DNA of 64,000 bases from Paracoccaceae bacterium Fryx2 (GCA_032334235.1 JAVSGI010000005.1:2604001-2668000); one strand, 5' to 3'. Counted from the first letter of the stretch, positions 29,168-38,553 are shown. Program-made: numbers and translations. The notes: generated by a model from the sequence alone, not told the origin.

Positions 29168-29998
29168 ATGCGCGCGGGGCTGGTGCAACTGACGGTCGGT
29201 GACGACCCCGCCGCCAACCTGCCGGGCACGTTGGCGCTGGTGCGTGCGGCGGTTGCCGGGGGGGCCGGTTTCGTGCTGACGCCCGAATGCACCAACGGTC
29301 TGTCGTCGAACCGCGACCACCAGCGCGCGGTGTTCCACACCGAGGAGCACGATCCGACGCTGGCCGCCCTGCGCGCCGAGGCGGCGCGGGCGGGGGTCTG
29401 GCTGCTGATCGGGTCGCTGGGGCTGAAGACCCACGACGCCGATGGCCGCTTTGCCAACCGCAGTTTCCTGGTCGCCCCGGATGGCGCGATTGCCGCGCGC
29501 TATGACAAGATCCACATGTTCGATGTCAACGTGTCGGAAACCGAAATCTACCGCGAATCGGCGGGCTACCGGCCGGGGGCGCAGGCGGTTCTGGCAGAAA
29601 CGCCGTTCGGCCGGGTCGGGATGACGGTGTGCTATGACGTGCGGTTTCCGCAGCTTTACCGGCAGCTGGCGCAGGCGGGGGCCGAGATCCTGACGGTGCC
29701 CGCCGCCTTCAACCACCTGACCGGGGCGGCGCACTGGGAGGTGCTGCTGCGCGCCCGCGCGATCGAGACCGGCTGTTTCGTGCTGGCCCCGGCGCAGACC
29801 GGGTTCCACGCCGAAACCGGCGGCAAGGGGCGGCGCACCCATGGCCACAGCCTTGCCGTGGCGCCCTGGGGCGAGGTGCTGGCCGATGCGGGCAGCGAAC
29901 CGGGTGTGATGCTGGTGGAGCTTGACCTGGACGCCGTGACCCGCGCACGCTCGCGCGTGCCGTCGCTGACCCATGATCGCCCGTTTGAAGGCCCCTGA
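29168..29998 (+). CDS. Carbon-nitrogen hydrolase (nitrilase family)
   Basis: 276-residue amidase-type hydrolase with the Glu-Lys-Cys triad: TPECTNG (Glu about 39), YDKIHMFDVN (Lys about 112) and TVCYDVRFPQLYRQL (Cys about 154). The sequence is closest to the Nit1/deaminated-glutathione amidase or omega-amidase branch. Neighbouring a glutaredoxin gene, a role in removing deaminated glutathione is plausible, but this is inference. It shares one base with the marR gene (TGATG). Confidence 0.9.
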   Translation: MRAGLVQLTVGDDPAANLPGTLALVRAAVAGGAGFVLTPECTNGLSSNRDHQRAVFHTEEHDPTLAALRAEAARAGVWLLIGSLGLKTHDADGRFANRSFLVAPDGAIAARYDKIHMFDVNVSETEIYRESAGYRPGAQAVLAETPFGRVGMTVCYDVRFPQLYRQLAQAGAEILTVPAAFNHLTGAAHWEVLLRARAIETGCFVLAPAQTGFHAETGGKGRRTHGHSLAVAPWGEVLADAGSEPGVMLVELDLDAVTRARSRVPSLTHDRPFEGP

Positions 29999-30441
29999 TG
30001 CCGGACAGGAACGAAGACATCGCGGTGGCCCTGTTCGGAGAGCTGTTCATGGCCGACCAACTGGCGCGCAACCGCATTTCCAAGGCATTGCCCAAGGGGA
30101 TGGAGCTGTCGCATTTCGGCGTGCTGAACCACCTTGCCCGCAGCAACGAAGAACGCACCCCGGCGCAACTCGCACGGTCGTTCCATGTCACGCGGGGCGC
30201 CATGACCAACACGCTGGCCAAGCTGGAATGGGCAGGCCACATCCACATTCGCCCCGACTGGGATGACGCGCGGCGCAAGTTCGTCGGCATCAGCCTGTCG
30301 GGCCGGGCGGCGCGCGACGTGGCGGTGCAAGCCATCGCGCCGCTTATTGCCGAGGTGGTGCAGTCGCTGGGCGCCGACCGGGTGCGCGCCGTGCTGCCGG
30401 TGCTGCGCGAGATGCGCAAAAGGCTGGAAGGCGAGGGCTGA
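29998..30441 (+). CDS. MarR family transcriptional regulator
   Basis: 147-residue winged-helix regulator. The recognition region runs RTPAQLARSFHVTRGAMTNT then LAKLEWAGHIHIRPDWDDAR, with the Asp-Arg wing typical of MarR (about residues 50-90). Probably a dimeric repressor; the target is unknown. Translationally coupled to the nitrilase gene. The IS630 pair begins 30 bases after its stop. Confidence 0.88.
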   Translation: MPDRNEDIAVALFGELFMADQLARNRISKALPKGMELSHFGVLNHLARSNEERTPAQLARSFHVTRGAMTNTLAKLEWAGHIHIRPDWDDARRKFVGISLSGRAARDVAVQAIAPLIAEVVQSLGADRVRAVLPVLREMRKRLEGEG

Positions 30442-30471
30442 GCCCTTGCCAGATGCCGCGTGCGGGCGCTA

Positions 30472-31641
30472 GTGTTCTGAGTCTGACACTTCCTACCTGT
30501 TTCCGCGAATTTCGTCGAGTTTGTCGAGCGCGCGGCGTTCTCGGGTGAGGATGTCCTCGGCGGTTTTGGTCCACCTGAAGGGCTTCGGCTTCTCGTTGTG
30601 CTGCGCCAGATAGTCGTAGATCGCGGTCTTCAGGTCATCGACGCTGGAATAGCTGCCACGTCGGATGCGCCTCGATGTGATTTCGGCGAAGAAGCGTTCG
30701 ACCAGGTTCAGCCATGAGGCGCTGGTGGGCGTGAAGTGCAGCTTGAAGCGCGGGTGCTTGTCCAGCCATGCTTTCACCTCGGGCGTCTTGTGGGTGGCGT
30801 AGTTGTCGAGCACCAGGTGCACGTGACGACGCGCGGGCACGGCCTTGTCGATCTGCCGCAGAAATTTCAGGAACTCCTTGGCGCGATGGCGGGGCATGCA
30901 ATCGCCGATGACCTTGCCGGATTTCACATCCAGCGCGGCGAACAGCGTGGTCGTGCCGTGCCGCTTATAATCGTGTGTCATGGTAGCTGCGCGCCCCTTC
31001 TTGAGCGGCAGACCGGGTTGCGTCCGATCCAACGCCTGGATCTGCGACTTCTCATCAACACACAGAACCACAGCCCGATCCGGTGGATCAAGGTAGAGAC
31101 CGACGATATCCGTGACCTTTTCCTCGAACAGCGGGTCATTCGAGACCTTGAACCCCTTCGTGAGATGCGGCTTCAAGCCAGCTTCGGCCCATATGCGACC
31201 CACACTCGACGGCGAAATCCCCATGGCTTCGGCCATCAGGGCGCGGCTCCAGTGGGTGGCGTTGGGCGGCGTCTCCTGCACCGTCTTGGTGATCACCTTC
31301 AGCCTTGTTTCCATGGGCAATGGCGGCACGCGCGAGGGCCTTGTCTTGTCGCGCTTGAGGCCGTCCACACCCTCATCGAGATACCGAGCCTGCCAGCGCC
31401 AGACCGTGGGCTTCGAAGTGCGTGCGCGCCGCATGATCTCAAAAGTGCCGTGACCGTCCGCTGTCGCCAGCACGATCTCGGAACGCCAGACGAGCTTGCG
31501 CGCAGTGTTGCGGTTGGTGATCAGAGCTTGAAGCTCAGCACGGTCGGCGGGGCCAAGGTAAAGGCAAATGTCATCGCGTCTCATGCCCCGAATATGGCAC
31601 ATCAGGCCCTCAATGGGAATCCTGTGTCAGGTGGGGAACAC
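30472..31641 (-). mobile_element. IS630-family element, copy 1 of a tandem pair
   Basis: 1170-bp element bounded by TA dinucleotides at 30470-30471 and 31642-31643, as expected for IS630/Tc1-type insertion. Imperfect terminal inverted repeats: GTGTTCTGAGTCTGACAC at the left, and GTGTTCCCCACCTGACAC when the right end is read in reverse. One transposase gene. The second copy starts at 31644, so the unit repeats every 1172 bases. Confidence 0.9.
30493..31602 (-). CDS. IS630-type DDE transposase (copy 1)
   Basis: 369-residue transposase. The N-terminal helix-turn-helix region (TSKPTVWRWQARYLDEGVDG, about residues 63-82) precedes a DDE domain: first Asp in VVLCVDEKSQIQALDRTQPG (about 182), second in VHLVLDNYATHK (about 269), Glu in SWLNLVERFFAEITSR (about 305). 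All three acidic residues are intact, so it looks active. ATG at 31602 follows GAGGG. Full-length with no frameshift, unlike the two-frame members of the family. Confidence 0.93.
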   Translation of the reverse strand: MCHIRGMRRDDICLYLGPADRAELQALITNRNTARKLVWRSEIVLATADGHGTFEIMRRARTSKPTVWRWQARYLDEGVDGLKRDKTRPSRVPPLPMETRLKVITKTVQETPPNATHWSRALMAEAMGISPSSVGRIWAEAGLKPHLTKGFKVSNDPLFEEKVTDIVGLYLDPPDRAVVLCVDEKSQIQALDRTQPGLPLKKGRAATMTHDYKRHGTTTLFAALDVKSGKVIGDCMPRHRAKEFLKFLRQIDKAVPARRHVHLVLDNYATHKTPEVKAWLDKHPRFKLHFTPTSASWLNLVERFFAEITSRRIRRGSYSSVDDLKTAIYDYLAQHNEKPKPFRWTKTAEDILTRERRALDKLDEIRGNR

Positions 31642-31643
31642 TA

Positions 31644-32813
31644 GTGTTCTGAGTCTGACACTTCCTACCTGTTTCCGCGAATTTCGTCGAGTTTGTCGAG
31701 CGCGCGGCGTTCTCGGGTGAGGATGTCCTCGGCGGTTTTGGTCCACCTGAAGGGCTTCGGCTTCTCGTTGTGCTGCGCCAGATAGTCGTAGATCGCGGTC
31801 TTCAGGTCATCGACGCTGGAATAGCTGCCACGTCGGATGCGCCTCGATGTGATTTCGGCGAAGAAGCGTTCGACCAGGTTCAGCCATGAGGCGCTGGTGG
31901 GCGTGAAGTGCAGCTTGAAGCGCGGGTGCTTGTCCAGCCATGCTTTCACCTCGGGCGTCTTGTGGGTGGCGTAGTTGTCGAGCACCAGGTGCACGTGACG
32001 ACGCGCGGGCACGGCCTTGTCGATCTGCCGCAGAAATTTCAGGAACTCCTTGGCGCGATGGCGGGGCATGCAATCGCCGATGACCTTGCCGGATTTCACA
32101 TCCAGCGCGGCGAACAGCGTGGTCGTGCCGTGCCGCTTATAATCGTGTGTCATGGTAGCTGCGCGCCCCTTCTTGAGCGGCAGACCGGGTTGCGTCCGAT
32201 CCAACGCCTGGATCTGCGACTTCTCATCAACACACAGAACCACAGCCCGATCCGGTGGATCAAGGTAGAGACCGACGATATCCGTGACCTTTTCCTCGAA
32301 CAGCGGGTCATTCGAGACCTTGAACCCCTTCGTGAGATGCGGCTTCAAGCCAGCTTCGGCCCATATGCGACCCACACTCGACGGCGAAATCCCCATGGCT
32401 TCGGCCATCAGGGCGCGGCTCCAGTGGGTGGCGTTGGGCGGCGTCTCCTGCACCGTCTTGGTGATCACCTTCAGCCTTGTTTCCATGGGCAATGGCGGCA
32501 CGCGCGAGGGCCTTGTCTTGTCGCGCTTGAGGCCGTCCACACCCTCATCGAGATACCGAGCCTGCCAGCGCCAGACCGTGGGCTTCGAAGTGCGTGCGCG
32601 CCGCATGATCTCAAAAGTGCCGTGACCGTCCGCTGTCGCCAGCACGATCTCGGAACGCCAGACGAGCTTGCGCGCAGTGTTGCGGTTGGTGATCAGAGCT
32701 TGAAGCTCAGCACGGTCGGCGGGGCCAAGGTAAAGGCAAATGTCATCGCGTCTCATGCCCCGAATATGGCACATCAGGCCCTCAATGGGAATCCTGTGTC
32801 AGGTGGGGAACAC
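31644..32813 (-). mobile_element. IS630-family element, copy 2 of a tandem pair
   Basis: Second 1170-bp copy in the same orientation, flanked by TA at 31642-31643 (shared with copy 1) and 32814-32815. The encoded transposases are identical, and every stretch compared by eye matched. Its right end lies 28 bases before the ATG of the sugar transferase gene, leaving that gene's ribosome site but not its native upstream region. Confidence 0.9.
31665..32774 (-). CDS. IS630-type DDE transposase (copy 2)
   Basis: 369 residues, identical in translation to the transposase at 30493-31602, with the same intact DDE residues. Identity of both copies points to a recent event or to a young tandem duplication. 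Confidence 0.93.
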   Translation of the reverse strand: MCHIRGMRRDDICLYLGPADRAELQALITNRNTARKLVWRSEIVLATADGHGTFEIMRRARTSKPTVWRWQARYLDEGVDGLKRDKTRPSRVPPLPMETRLKVITKTVQETPPNATHWSRALMAEAMGISPSSVGRIWAEAGLKPHLTKGFKVSNDPLFEEKVTDIVGLYLDPPDRAVVLCVDEKSQIQALDRTQPGLPLKKGRAATMTHDYKRHGTTTLFAALDVKSGKVIGDCMPRHRAKEFLKFLRQIDKAVPARRHVHLVLDNYATHKTPEVKAWLDKHPRFKLHFTPTSASWLNLVERFFAEITSRRIRRGSYSSVDDLKTAIYDYLAQHNEKPKPFRWTKTAEDILTRERRALDKLDEIRGNR

Positions 32814-32843
32814 TAGCAGGTGGCGCATGGCAGGAGGCGGCGC

Positions 32844-33494
32844 ATGACCCCATCGAAACGGCTGTTCGACCTGAGTCTGGCGCTGATGATCGCGGCGCTT
32901 CTCGCGGTGCCCTTCGCGCTGCTGCTGGCGGCCCTGCTGGTGGTGGAAGGGCGGCCGCTGTTCTACGTCTCGGAACGGATGCGCGCGCCCGGACTGCCGT
33001 TCATGCTGTGGAAGCTGCGCACCATGCGGGTCGTGGCGACCGACAGCGGCGTGTCGGGCGGCGACAAGACGGCGCGGATCACCCCGGTCGGCCGCGCCCT
33101 GCGCCGCACCCGGCTGGACGAGATTCCGCAACTGTGGAACGTGCTGCGCGGCGACATGAGCTTTGTCGGCCCCCGGCCGCCGCTGCGCACCTATGTCGAG
33201 CGGTTCCCCGAAATCTATGGCCGCGTGCTGCAGAGCCGTCCGGGGATCACCGGCCTTGCGACGCTGGAATATCATGCCCACGAGGAACGCCTGCTGGCCC
33301 GGTGCGCCAGTGCCGAGGAGACGGACCGCGTCTATTCCGGGCGCTGCGTGTTACGCAAGGCACGGCTTGACCTGATCTATCAGCACAACCAAAGCCTGTG
33401 CCTGGACCTGTTTCTGATGGCAAAGACCGGCGGGCGCGTAATTTTTCGGCCATTGATGAAAATCGTGGCACCGCGACGGTCTGCCAGAGATTGA
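32844..33494 (+). CDS. Polyprenyl-phosphate sugar-1-phosphate transferase
   Basis: 216-residue initiating glycosyltransferase of exopolysaccharide synthesis (bacterial sugar transferase, WcaJ/ExoY type). A basic start KRLFDLSLALMIA leads into one membrane segment (about 8-33). It is followed by FMLWKLRTMR, RRTRLDEIPQLWNVLRGDMS and FVGPRPPL, the conserved catalytic blocks. The ATG at 32844 has AGGAGG 8 bases upstream. It transfers a sugar phosphate to undecaprenyl phosphate at the inner membrane. The IS630 pair sits immediately upstream and may have cut or replaced its promoter. Confidence 0.9.
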   Translation: MTPSKRLFDLSLALMIAALLAVPFALLLAALLVVEGRPLFYVSERMRAPGLPFMLWKLRTMRVVATDSGVSGGDKTARITPVGRALRRTRLDEIPQLWNVLRGDMSFVGPRPPLRTYVERFPEIYGRVLQSRPGITGLATLEYHAHEERLLARCASAEETDRVYSGRCVLRKARLDLIYQHNQSLCLDLFLMAKTGGRVIFRPLMKIVAPRRSARD

Positions 33495-33528
33495 ACCGGG
33501 CAGACGCCCTTGTTACCCCTGTGACAGC

Positions 33529-33575
33529 TTGGTAAGTTGACATGGTGATTTCTTGGTAGGTTGACATGGTGAATT
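33529..33575. repeat. Two tandem copies of a 24-bp sequence
   Basis: CTTGGTAAGTTGACATGGTG and CTTGGTAGGTTGACATGGTG occur 24 bases apart between the sugar transferase and dehydratase genes, differing at one base in the part shown. They may be paired regulator sites or the remnant of an IS21-type transposon end, which has repeats of similar period. TTGACA in each copy also resembles a -35 box. Confidence 0.6.
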
Positions 33576-33684
33576 GACGAACGGGCATCTGCCTTTCCTC
33601 CGGCAGTCCGGGTGGTCGTCTGGACAATGGCACGGGTTTGCTGTCTAGCCCGGTTCATTCCTGAAACTGGCGTTGGGAGTTGCT

Positions 33685-35595
33685 ATGCTCTGGTTCCGAG
33701 GCGTGCTGTTCGCATTTGTCGATCGGCTGACAAGGCCCCAGAAGCGCGGCCTTCTTATGCTGGTCGACGTGATCATGGCGCCGCTGGCCTTGTTCCTGAC
33801 ATGCAGCCTCGTCTACAACTCGCTGTTTCCCGAATACATGCTGTTGCGGATGTGGCCGTTCTTTCCGGCGGTCAGCGTGGCGGCGGCCATCATGTCGATC
33901 GCGCTCGGCATTCCGCGGATCAAGCTGAACGCCTACGAGGCCGTGGCGATCCTGAAGACGGGGGCTTTCGCGCTGCTGGTCATGGTGGCGTTCGCGGTGA
34001 TGACCCGTGTGTCGAACGTGTATTTCTCGGGCGGCGGCATCATCCTGTTCGGGCTCTTGCTGTTCCTCTTGTCGTTCGCGATCCGGGTGATCCTGCTTTA
34101 CGGGCTGCTGTGGGTGCTGCGGCTGGGGCAGCCGCGCAAGCGGGTGCTGATCTACGGCGCCGGCACCACCGGCACGCAACTGGTGGCTGCCCTGCGCGAA
34201 CACCATTCGATCATGCCCGTGGCGTTTCTGGACGACAACGCCGCCCTGCATTCGACGATCGTGGTCGGCCTGCGGGTCTTCCCCCCAGGCAAGATCGAGT
34301 CCATCGTGCAGGACCGCGACATCGACCGGGTGATCCTGGCGATGCCGTCGTTGTCGCCACCCAAGCTGGCGCAGATCGCGCGGAGGCTGCAGAATCTGGG
34401 GCTGGAGGTCAACGCGCTGCCGTCCTTCGCGCAGCTGATCGGCGTCGAAGAACTGATCGACACGCTGACGCCGATGGTGCCGGGCGACTTTCTGGGGCGT
34501 CAGCAGGTGGGCGAAAGCCTGCCGCAGGGCACGGAAGCCTATATCGGCCGGTCGGTGCTGGTCACCGGCGCTGGCGGCTCGGTCGGGTCAGAGCTTTGCC
34601 GCCAGATCCTCGCCTGCCGCCCGCGCCGGCTGGTGATGTTCGAGGTTTCGGAGATCGCGCTTTACACCATCGACCGCGAATTGCGCGACAGGGCAGAGGA
34701 TGCCGGGGTCGAACTGATTCCGGTGCTGGGGTCGGTCACCGATTCCCGCATGGCGCGGATGGTGATGGTGGATCACGACGTGAACGTGGTGTTCCACGCG
34801 GCGGCCTACAAGCATGTCCCGCTGGTGGAAAGCAACCCGATTGCCGGGCTGGCCAACAACGTGCTGGGCACCAAGACGCTGGCCGGTGCGGCGGATGAAT
34901 GCGGGGTGGAACGGTTCATCCTGATTTCCACCGACAAGGCGGTGCGGCCGACCAACATCATGGGCGCGTCGAAGCGGCTGGCGGAACTGGTGGTGCAGGA
35001 TCTGGCGAAGCGGTCGCGCAACACGGTGTTTTCCATGGTGCGGTTCGGCAACGTGCTGGGGTCTTCGGGGTCGGTGATCCCGCTGTTCAAGGACCAGATC
35101 GCCCGCGGCGGCCCCGTGACGCTGACGCATGAGGATGTGACGCGCTACTTCATGACGATTTCCGAGGCTGCCCGTCTGGTGCTGCTGGCCGGATCGTTTG
35201 CCCATGCGGGCGGCCCGCGCGGGGGCGATGTCTTCGTGCTCGACATGGGCAAGGCGGTGAAGATCCGCGATCTGGCCGAACAGATGATCCATGCCGCGAA
35301 CTACACCGTGCGCGATGCCGCCAACCCCGACGGGGACATCGAGATTCAGGTGATCGGCCTGCGCCCCGGCGAAAAGCTGCATGAGGAGCTGCTGATCGGC
35401 AAGGGCCTGCTGACCACACCGCATTCCAAGATCCTGCGGGCGCAGGAAAGCAGCCTGTCGGAACTGGAGATGGCCTCTGCGCTGCGGGCGCTGCGCTCGG
35501 CCATTGCCGTGGGCGATGCCGCAGCCGCCTGCGCCGTGGTCCACGACTGGGTCGAGGGCTACCAGCGGCCCGAAAAGGTTGCGGCTGCGCAATAG
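33685..35595 (+). CDS. Membrane-bound nucleotide-sugar 4,6-dehydratase (WbpM/PglF/CapD type)
   Basis: 636-residue inner-membrane enzyme of polysaccharide sugar synthesis. Four N-terminal membrane helices (about 25-145) precede a Rossmann-like domain (VLIYGAGTTGTQLVAALREH, about 153) and a C-terminal short-chain dehydrogenase domain. The latter has VLVTGAGGSVGSELCRQIL (about 291), YKHVPLVES and STDKAVRPTNIMGASKR, where Met replaces the usual Tyr as in PglF and WbpM. The likely product is a 4-keto-6-deoxy UDP-HexNAc. The ATG at 33685 has GGGAG 5 bases before it. Confidence 0.9.
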   Translation: MLWFRGVLFAFVDRLTRPQKRGLLMLVDVIMAPLALFLTCSLVYNSLFPEYMLLRMWPFFPAVSVAAAIMSIALGIPRIKLNAYEAVAILKTGAFALLVMVAFAVMTRVSNVYFSGGGIILFGLLLFLLSFAIRVILLYGLLWVLRLGQPRKRVLIYGAGTTGTQLVAALREHHSIMPVAFLDDNAALHSTIVVGLRVFPPGKIESIVQDRDIDRVILAMPSLSPPKLAQIARRLQNLGLEVNALPSFAQLIGVEELIDTLTPMVPGDFLGRQQVGESLPQGTEAYIGRSVLVTGAGGSVGSELCRQILACRPRRLVMFEVSEIALYTIDRELRDRAEDAGVELIPVLGSVTDSRMARMVMVDHDVNVVFHAAAYKHVPLVESNPIAGLANNVLGTKTLAGAADECGVERFILISTDKAVRPTNIMGASKRLAELVVQDLAKRSRNTVFSMVRFGNVLGSSGSVIPLFKDQIARGGPVTLTHEDVTRYFMTISEAARLVLLAGSFAHAGGPRGGDVFVLDMGKAVKIRDLAEQMIHAANYTVRDAANPDGDIEIQVIGLRPGEKLHEELLIGKGLLTTPHSKILRAQESSLSELEMASALRALRSAIAVGDAAAACAVVHDWVEGYQRPEKVAAAQ

Positions 35596-35680
35596 CCGGC
35601 GCGCCTGTGCCGATGAAGGTTGAAAAGAATTGTTCCCCCCAGTCGGCGCCCGTATGGTGACCCGAACTCACGAGGTGGCC

Positions 35681-37822
35681 ATGTCCCGGATCTTCAGATT
35701 GTCCTCCGGCCGGATTCCGGCAGCAACGGCCGCGGTCGCCCTGCTGGTCGCATCTGCTGCCGCAGCGGAAACCACACCCACGGCGAATCTTCTGGGCACG
35801 GCCGGCCTGATCGACATGCCATCGGGCGAATCGATGACGGATGGCGAGGTGACGGCAACGGTGTCCTCCTTTGCCGGCATCAACCGCATGACGCTCAGCT
35901 TCCAGATCACGCCGCGGCTGTCGGGCAGCTTCCGCTATTCCGGCGTCAAGGATCTGAACTATGCCGGGTTCGTCGATTACTACGACCGCAGCTTCGATCT
36001 GCGCTACCGGCTGCTGGACGAGGGGCAATGGCTGCCCTCCGTCTCGGTCGGCCTGCAGGATTTCGTGGGCACCGGGATCTATGCCGGCGAGTATCTGGCG
36101 GCGACCAAGACCTTCGGGCCGAACCTGAAGGTCACGGCCGGTCTTGGCTGGGGCAGGCTTGGCAGCTACGGCGACATCGGGTCGCCCTTCGGAGGCCGGC
36201 CAAAGCCGGATTTCGGAGGTGGCGGCAAGCCGAACTTCGACCAGTGGTTCCGCGGGCGGGCGGCCCCCTTTGCCGGGATCGAATGGCAGGCAACCGACAG
36301 GCTCGGCTTCAAGGTCGAGTATTCGTCCGACGACTACACCCTTGAATCCGGCACCAGGGCGGTGTTCGACCGCCAGTCGCCTTTCAACTTCGGTGTCGAA
36401 TATCAGGCGTCGAAACGCCTGCGTCTGGGCGCCTACGCCCTTTACGGGTCTGAGCTGGGGCTTTCGGCGTCTTTCTCGGCCCGACCGAACGAGGCGATGA
36501 CGCCCTATCGTTACCCCGCGCCAAATCCGGTTGCGCCGCGCCCGTCGCGCGCCGCCGCACCCGAGGCCTGGTCGAACGACTGGGTGACGCAGGCCGACGC
36601 GCCGCAGATCCTGACGCGGAACATGGAGCGGCAACTGGCGCTTGACGGGCTGGTGGTCGAGTCGCTGACCGTTAGCGAAACCACCGCCGAATTGCGCTTC
36701 CGCGACAAGCAGTTCGATGTGCGCCCGAACGCCATCGGCCGTGCGGCGCGGGCGCTGGCGACCAAGATGCCCGCCACGATTGAGACGTTCCGGCTGGTTC
36801 CGGTGGTGGACGGCCAGCCGACCGTTGCGGTGACGGTGCGCCGGTCCGACCTCGAACGGCTGGAAACCGCACCGGATGCAACCGCAGCGATGTGGGCCGC
36901 AACCCGTGTCGAGGATGCGGGCGGCCTGCCCGCCGTGCCGCCCGCCGAAGGGCTGTATCCGAAGTTCATCTGGTCGATCGGCCCCTACGCGCGGACCAGC
37001 TATTTCGATCCGAAGCAACCCTTGCGCTACGAGGTCGGCCTGCGGGCGAGGGGCAGTCTGGAAATTCAGCCGGGGCTTGTGCTGGCGGGTTCGATCCGCA
37101 AGCCCGGGTTCGGCGACATTGACGACAGGGTGCCGGGCAGGGGCGCCTGCAATCCGGCGAGGGATGCCCATCCACCCAATGTGCGGACCGACTACGCCTG
37201 TTACGACCGCGAGGGCGATCCGGGGATCGAGCACCTTACGCTGACCAGGTTCTTCCGCCCCGGCGAGAATCTCTACGCCCGCGCCACGGTCGGCTACCTT
37301 GAACCGATGTATGCCGGTGTGTCGGGCGAGCTGCTGTGGAAGCCGGTGGACAGTCGGCTCGCGCTGGGGGTCGAGGTCAACTATGTGCGCAGCCGGGACT
37401 ATGACATGATGTTCGGCCTGCTGGATTACGGCGTCGCGACCGGCCATGCCTCGGCCTATTACGACATGGGGCGCGGCTACACCGCTCAGGTGGATGTGGG
37501 CCGCTACCTGGCCGGCGACTGGGGCTCCACCGTGTCTCTTGACCGCAGATTCGACAATGGCTGGCGTGTCGGTGCCTTTGCCACGCTGACCGACATGTCG
37601 TTCGACGATTTCGGCGAAGGCTCGTTCGACAAGGGCATCCGTGTCACTGTTCCGCTGACCTGGCTGACAGGCCAGCCCAGCCAGACCACCTACAACACGA
37701 CCCTTCGCCCGGTGACCCGCGATGGCGGGGCTCGGGTGGATGTGCGTGACCGGTTGTTCGACCGGGTCCGGGGTCAGGACGCGCACACCTATGAAGCGCA
37801 GTGGGGGAGGTTCTGGCGATGA
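35681..37822 (+). CDS. YjbH-type outer-membrane polysaccharide protein
   Basis: 713-residue exported protein of the YjbH family (exopolysaccharide-linked outer-membrane beta-barrel). Signal peptide: MSRIFRLSSGRIPAATAAVA onward, cut near SAAAAE. The mature start LLGTAGLIDMPSGESMTDGE is typical of YjbH; the rest is rich in alternating aromatic and glycine strands. The ATG at 35681 follows GAGG; upstream starts at 35630 and 35654 would bury the signal. ATGA coupling to the YjbF gene confirms a shared transcript. Thought to take part in exporting or modifying a secreted polysaccharide; mechanism unknown. Confidence 0.88.
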   Translation: MSRIFRLSSGRIPAATAAVALLVASAAAAETTPTANLLGTAGLIDMPSGESMTDGEVTATVSSFAGINRMTLSFQITPRLSGSFRYSGVKDLNYAGFVDYYDRSFDLRYRLLDEGQWLPSVSVGLQDFVGTGIYAGEYLAATKTFGPNLKVTAGLGWGRLGSYGDIGSPFGGRPKPDFGGGGKPNFDQWFRGRAAPFAGIEWQATDRLGFKVEYSSDDYTLESGTRAVFDRQSPFNFGVEYQASKRLRLGAYALYGSELGLSASFSARPNEAMTPYRYPAPNPVAPRPSRAAAPEAWSNDWVTQADAPQILTRNMERQLALDGLVVESLTVSETTAELRFRDKQFDVRPNAIGRAARALATKMPATIETFRLVPVVDGQPTVAVTVRRSDLERLETAPDATAAMWAATRVEDAGGLPAVPPAEGLYPKFIWSIGPYARTSYFDPKQPLRYEVGLRARGSLEIQPGLVLAGSIRKPGFGDIDDRVPGRGACNPARDAHPPNVRTDYACYDREGDPGIEHLTLTRFFRPGENLYARATVGYLEPMYAGVSGELLWKPVDSRLALGVEVNYVRSRDYDMMFGLLDYGVATGHASAYYDMGRGYTAQVDVGRYLAGDWGSTVSLDRRFDNGWRVGAFATLTDMSFDDFGEGSFDKGIRVTVPLTWLTGQPSQTTYNTTLRPVTRDGGARVDVRDRLFDRVRGQDAHTYEAQWGRFWR

Positions 37823-38505
37823 AACCGATCTTGGGGCTTGCCCTGGCAGGGTTGCTGGCGCTTACGGCCTGCACCAACGACAAGCAGAGCGTCGGCAGCA
37901 TGGTCCAGTTCTCGAACATCGTGCGCGATCAGGCGTTGGCGCGCAAGGCAGTCAAGGCCAGGGCGGCCACCTCCACCGCGCTGACTGTCACGCGGGATCA
38001 ACTGGCCGGGATCAGCGCGCCGCTGACGCGGGTCAGGATCGAAAAGACCAACACCTTTTCGCTGCTCTATGTCGCGCAGGAGAAGGAAGGGCACCGGATC
38101 TGGTTCAGCCCCGACAATGTCAGCCTGGCGATGCGCGCCGGCGTGATTGATGCCACCCGCGGCCTGGGTCACGACCTTTTTGCGGTCGAAGCGCCGGGCC
38201 TGTTCGCCCGCCTTTCGACGCGGGTCACCACCGGGTCATACACCCGCATCCACAGCGTGCTTGACGGGTCCAACCATATCGTGAAGCAGGCCTACACCTG
38301 CCGGATCATCGACAAAGGGCCGGAAACGGTCGTGATTCTCGATCGCGGCCACGCGACGCGGCATCTGGTTGAAACCTGCGAGGGGCCGGCCGGAACGTTC
38401 GCCAACGACTACTGGCAGGGCGCTTCGGATCGGGCGATGTGGGTTTCAAGGCAGTGGCTTGGTCCAGAAATCGGGCATCTGTTCCTTGAACGGCTGATAG
38501 AGTGA
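37819..38505 (+). CDS. YjbF/GfcB-type lipoprotein
   Basis: 228-residue lipoprotein (MKPILGLALAGLLALTACTN, lipid Cys about residue 18) of the YjbF family: TLTVTRDQLAG-like region (ALTVTRDQLAGISAPLTRVR), central GLGHDLFAVEA and a C-terminal FANDYWQGASDRAMWVSRQW as in E. coli YjbF/GfcB. It acts with YjbH in polysaccharide export. Starts inside the yjbH stop (ATGA). YjbG, the third exported member of the E. coli operon, is missing here. Confidence 0.86.
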   Translation: MKPILGLALAGLLALTACTNDKQSVGSMVQFSNIVRDQALARKAVKARAATSTALTVTRDQLAGISAPLTRVRIEKTNTFSLLYVAQEKEGHRIWFSPDNVSLAMRAGVIDATRGLGHDLFAVEAPGLFARLSTRVTTGSYTRIHSVLDGSNHIVKQAYTCRIIDKGPETVVILDRGHATRHLVETCEGPAGTFANDYWQGASDRAMWVSRQWLGPEIGHLFLERLIE

Positions 38506-38553
38506 CCAGTTTCACGCAGTGAATCGCCGCAACGGGTTCGGGCGCAAAGAATG

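Noticed and set aside
30736-31644. Plus-strand 302-codon frame inside each IS630 copy (also 31908-32816)
   Set aside because: Antisense to the intact transposase; no motif.
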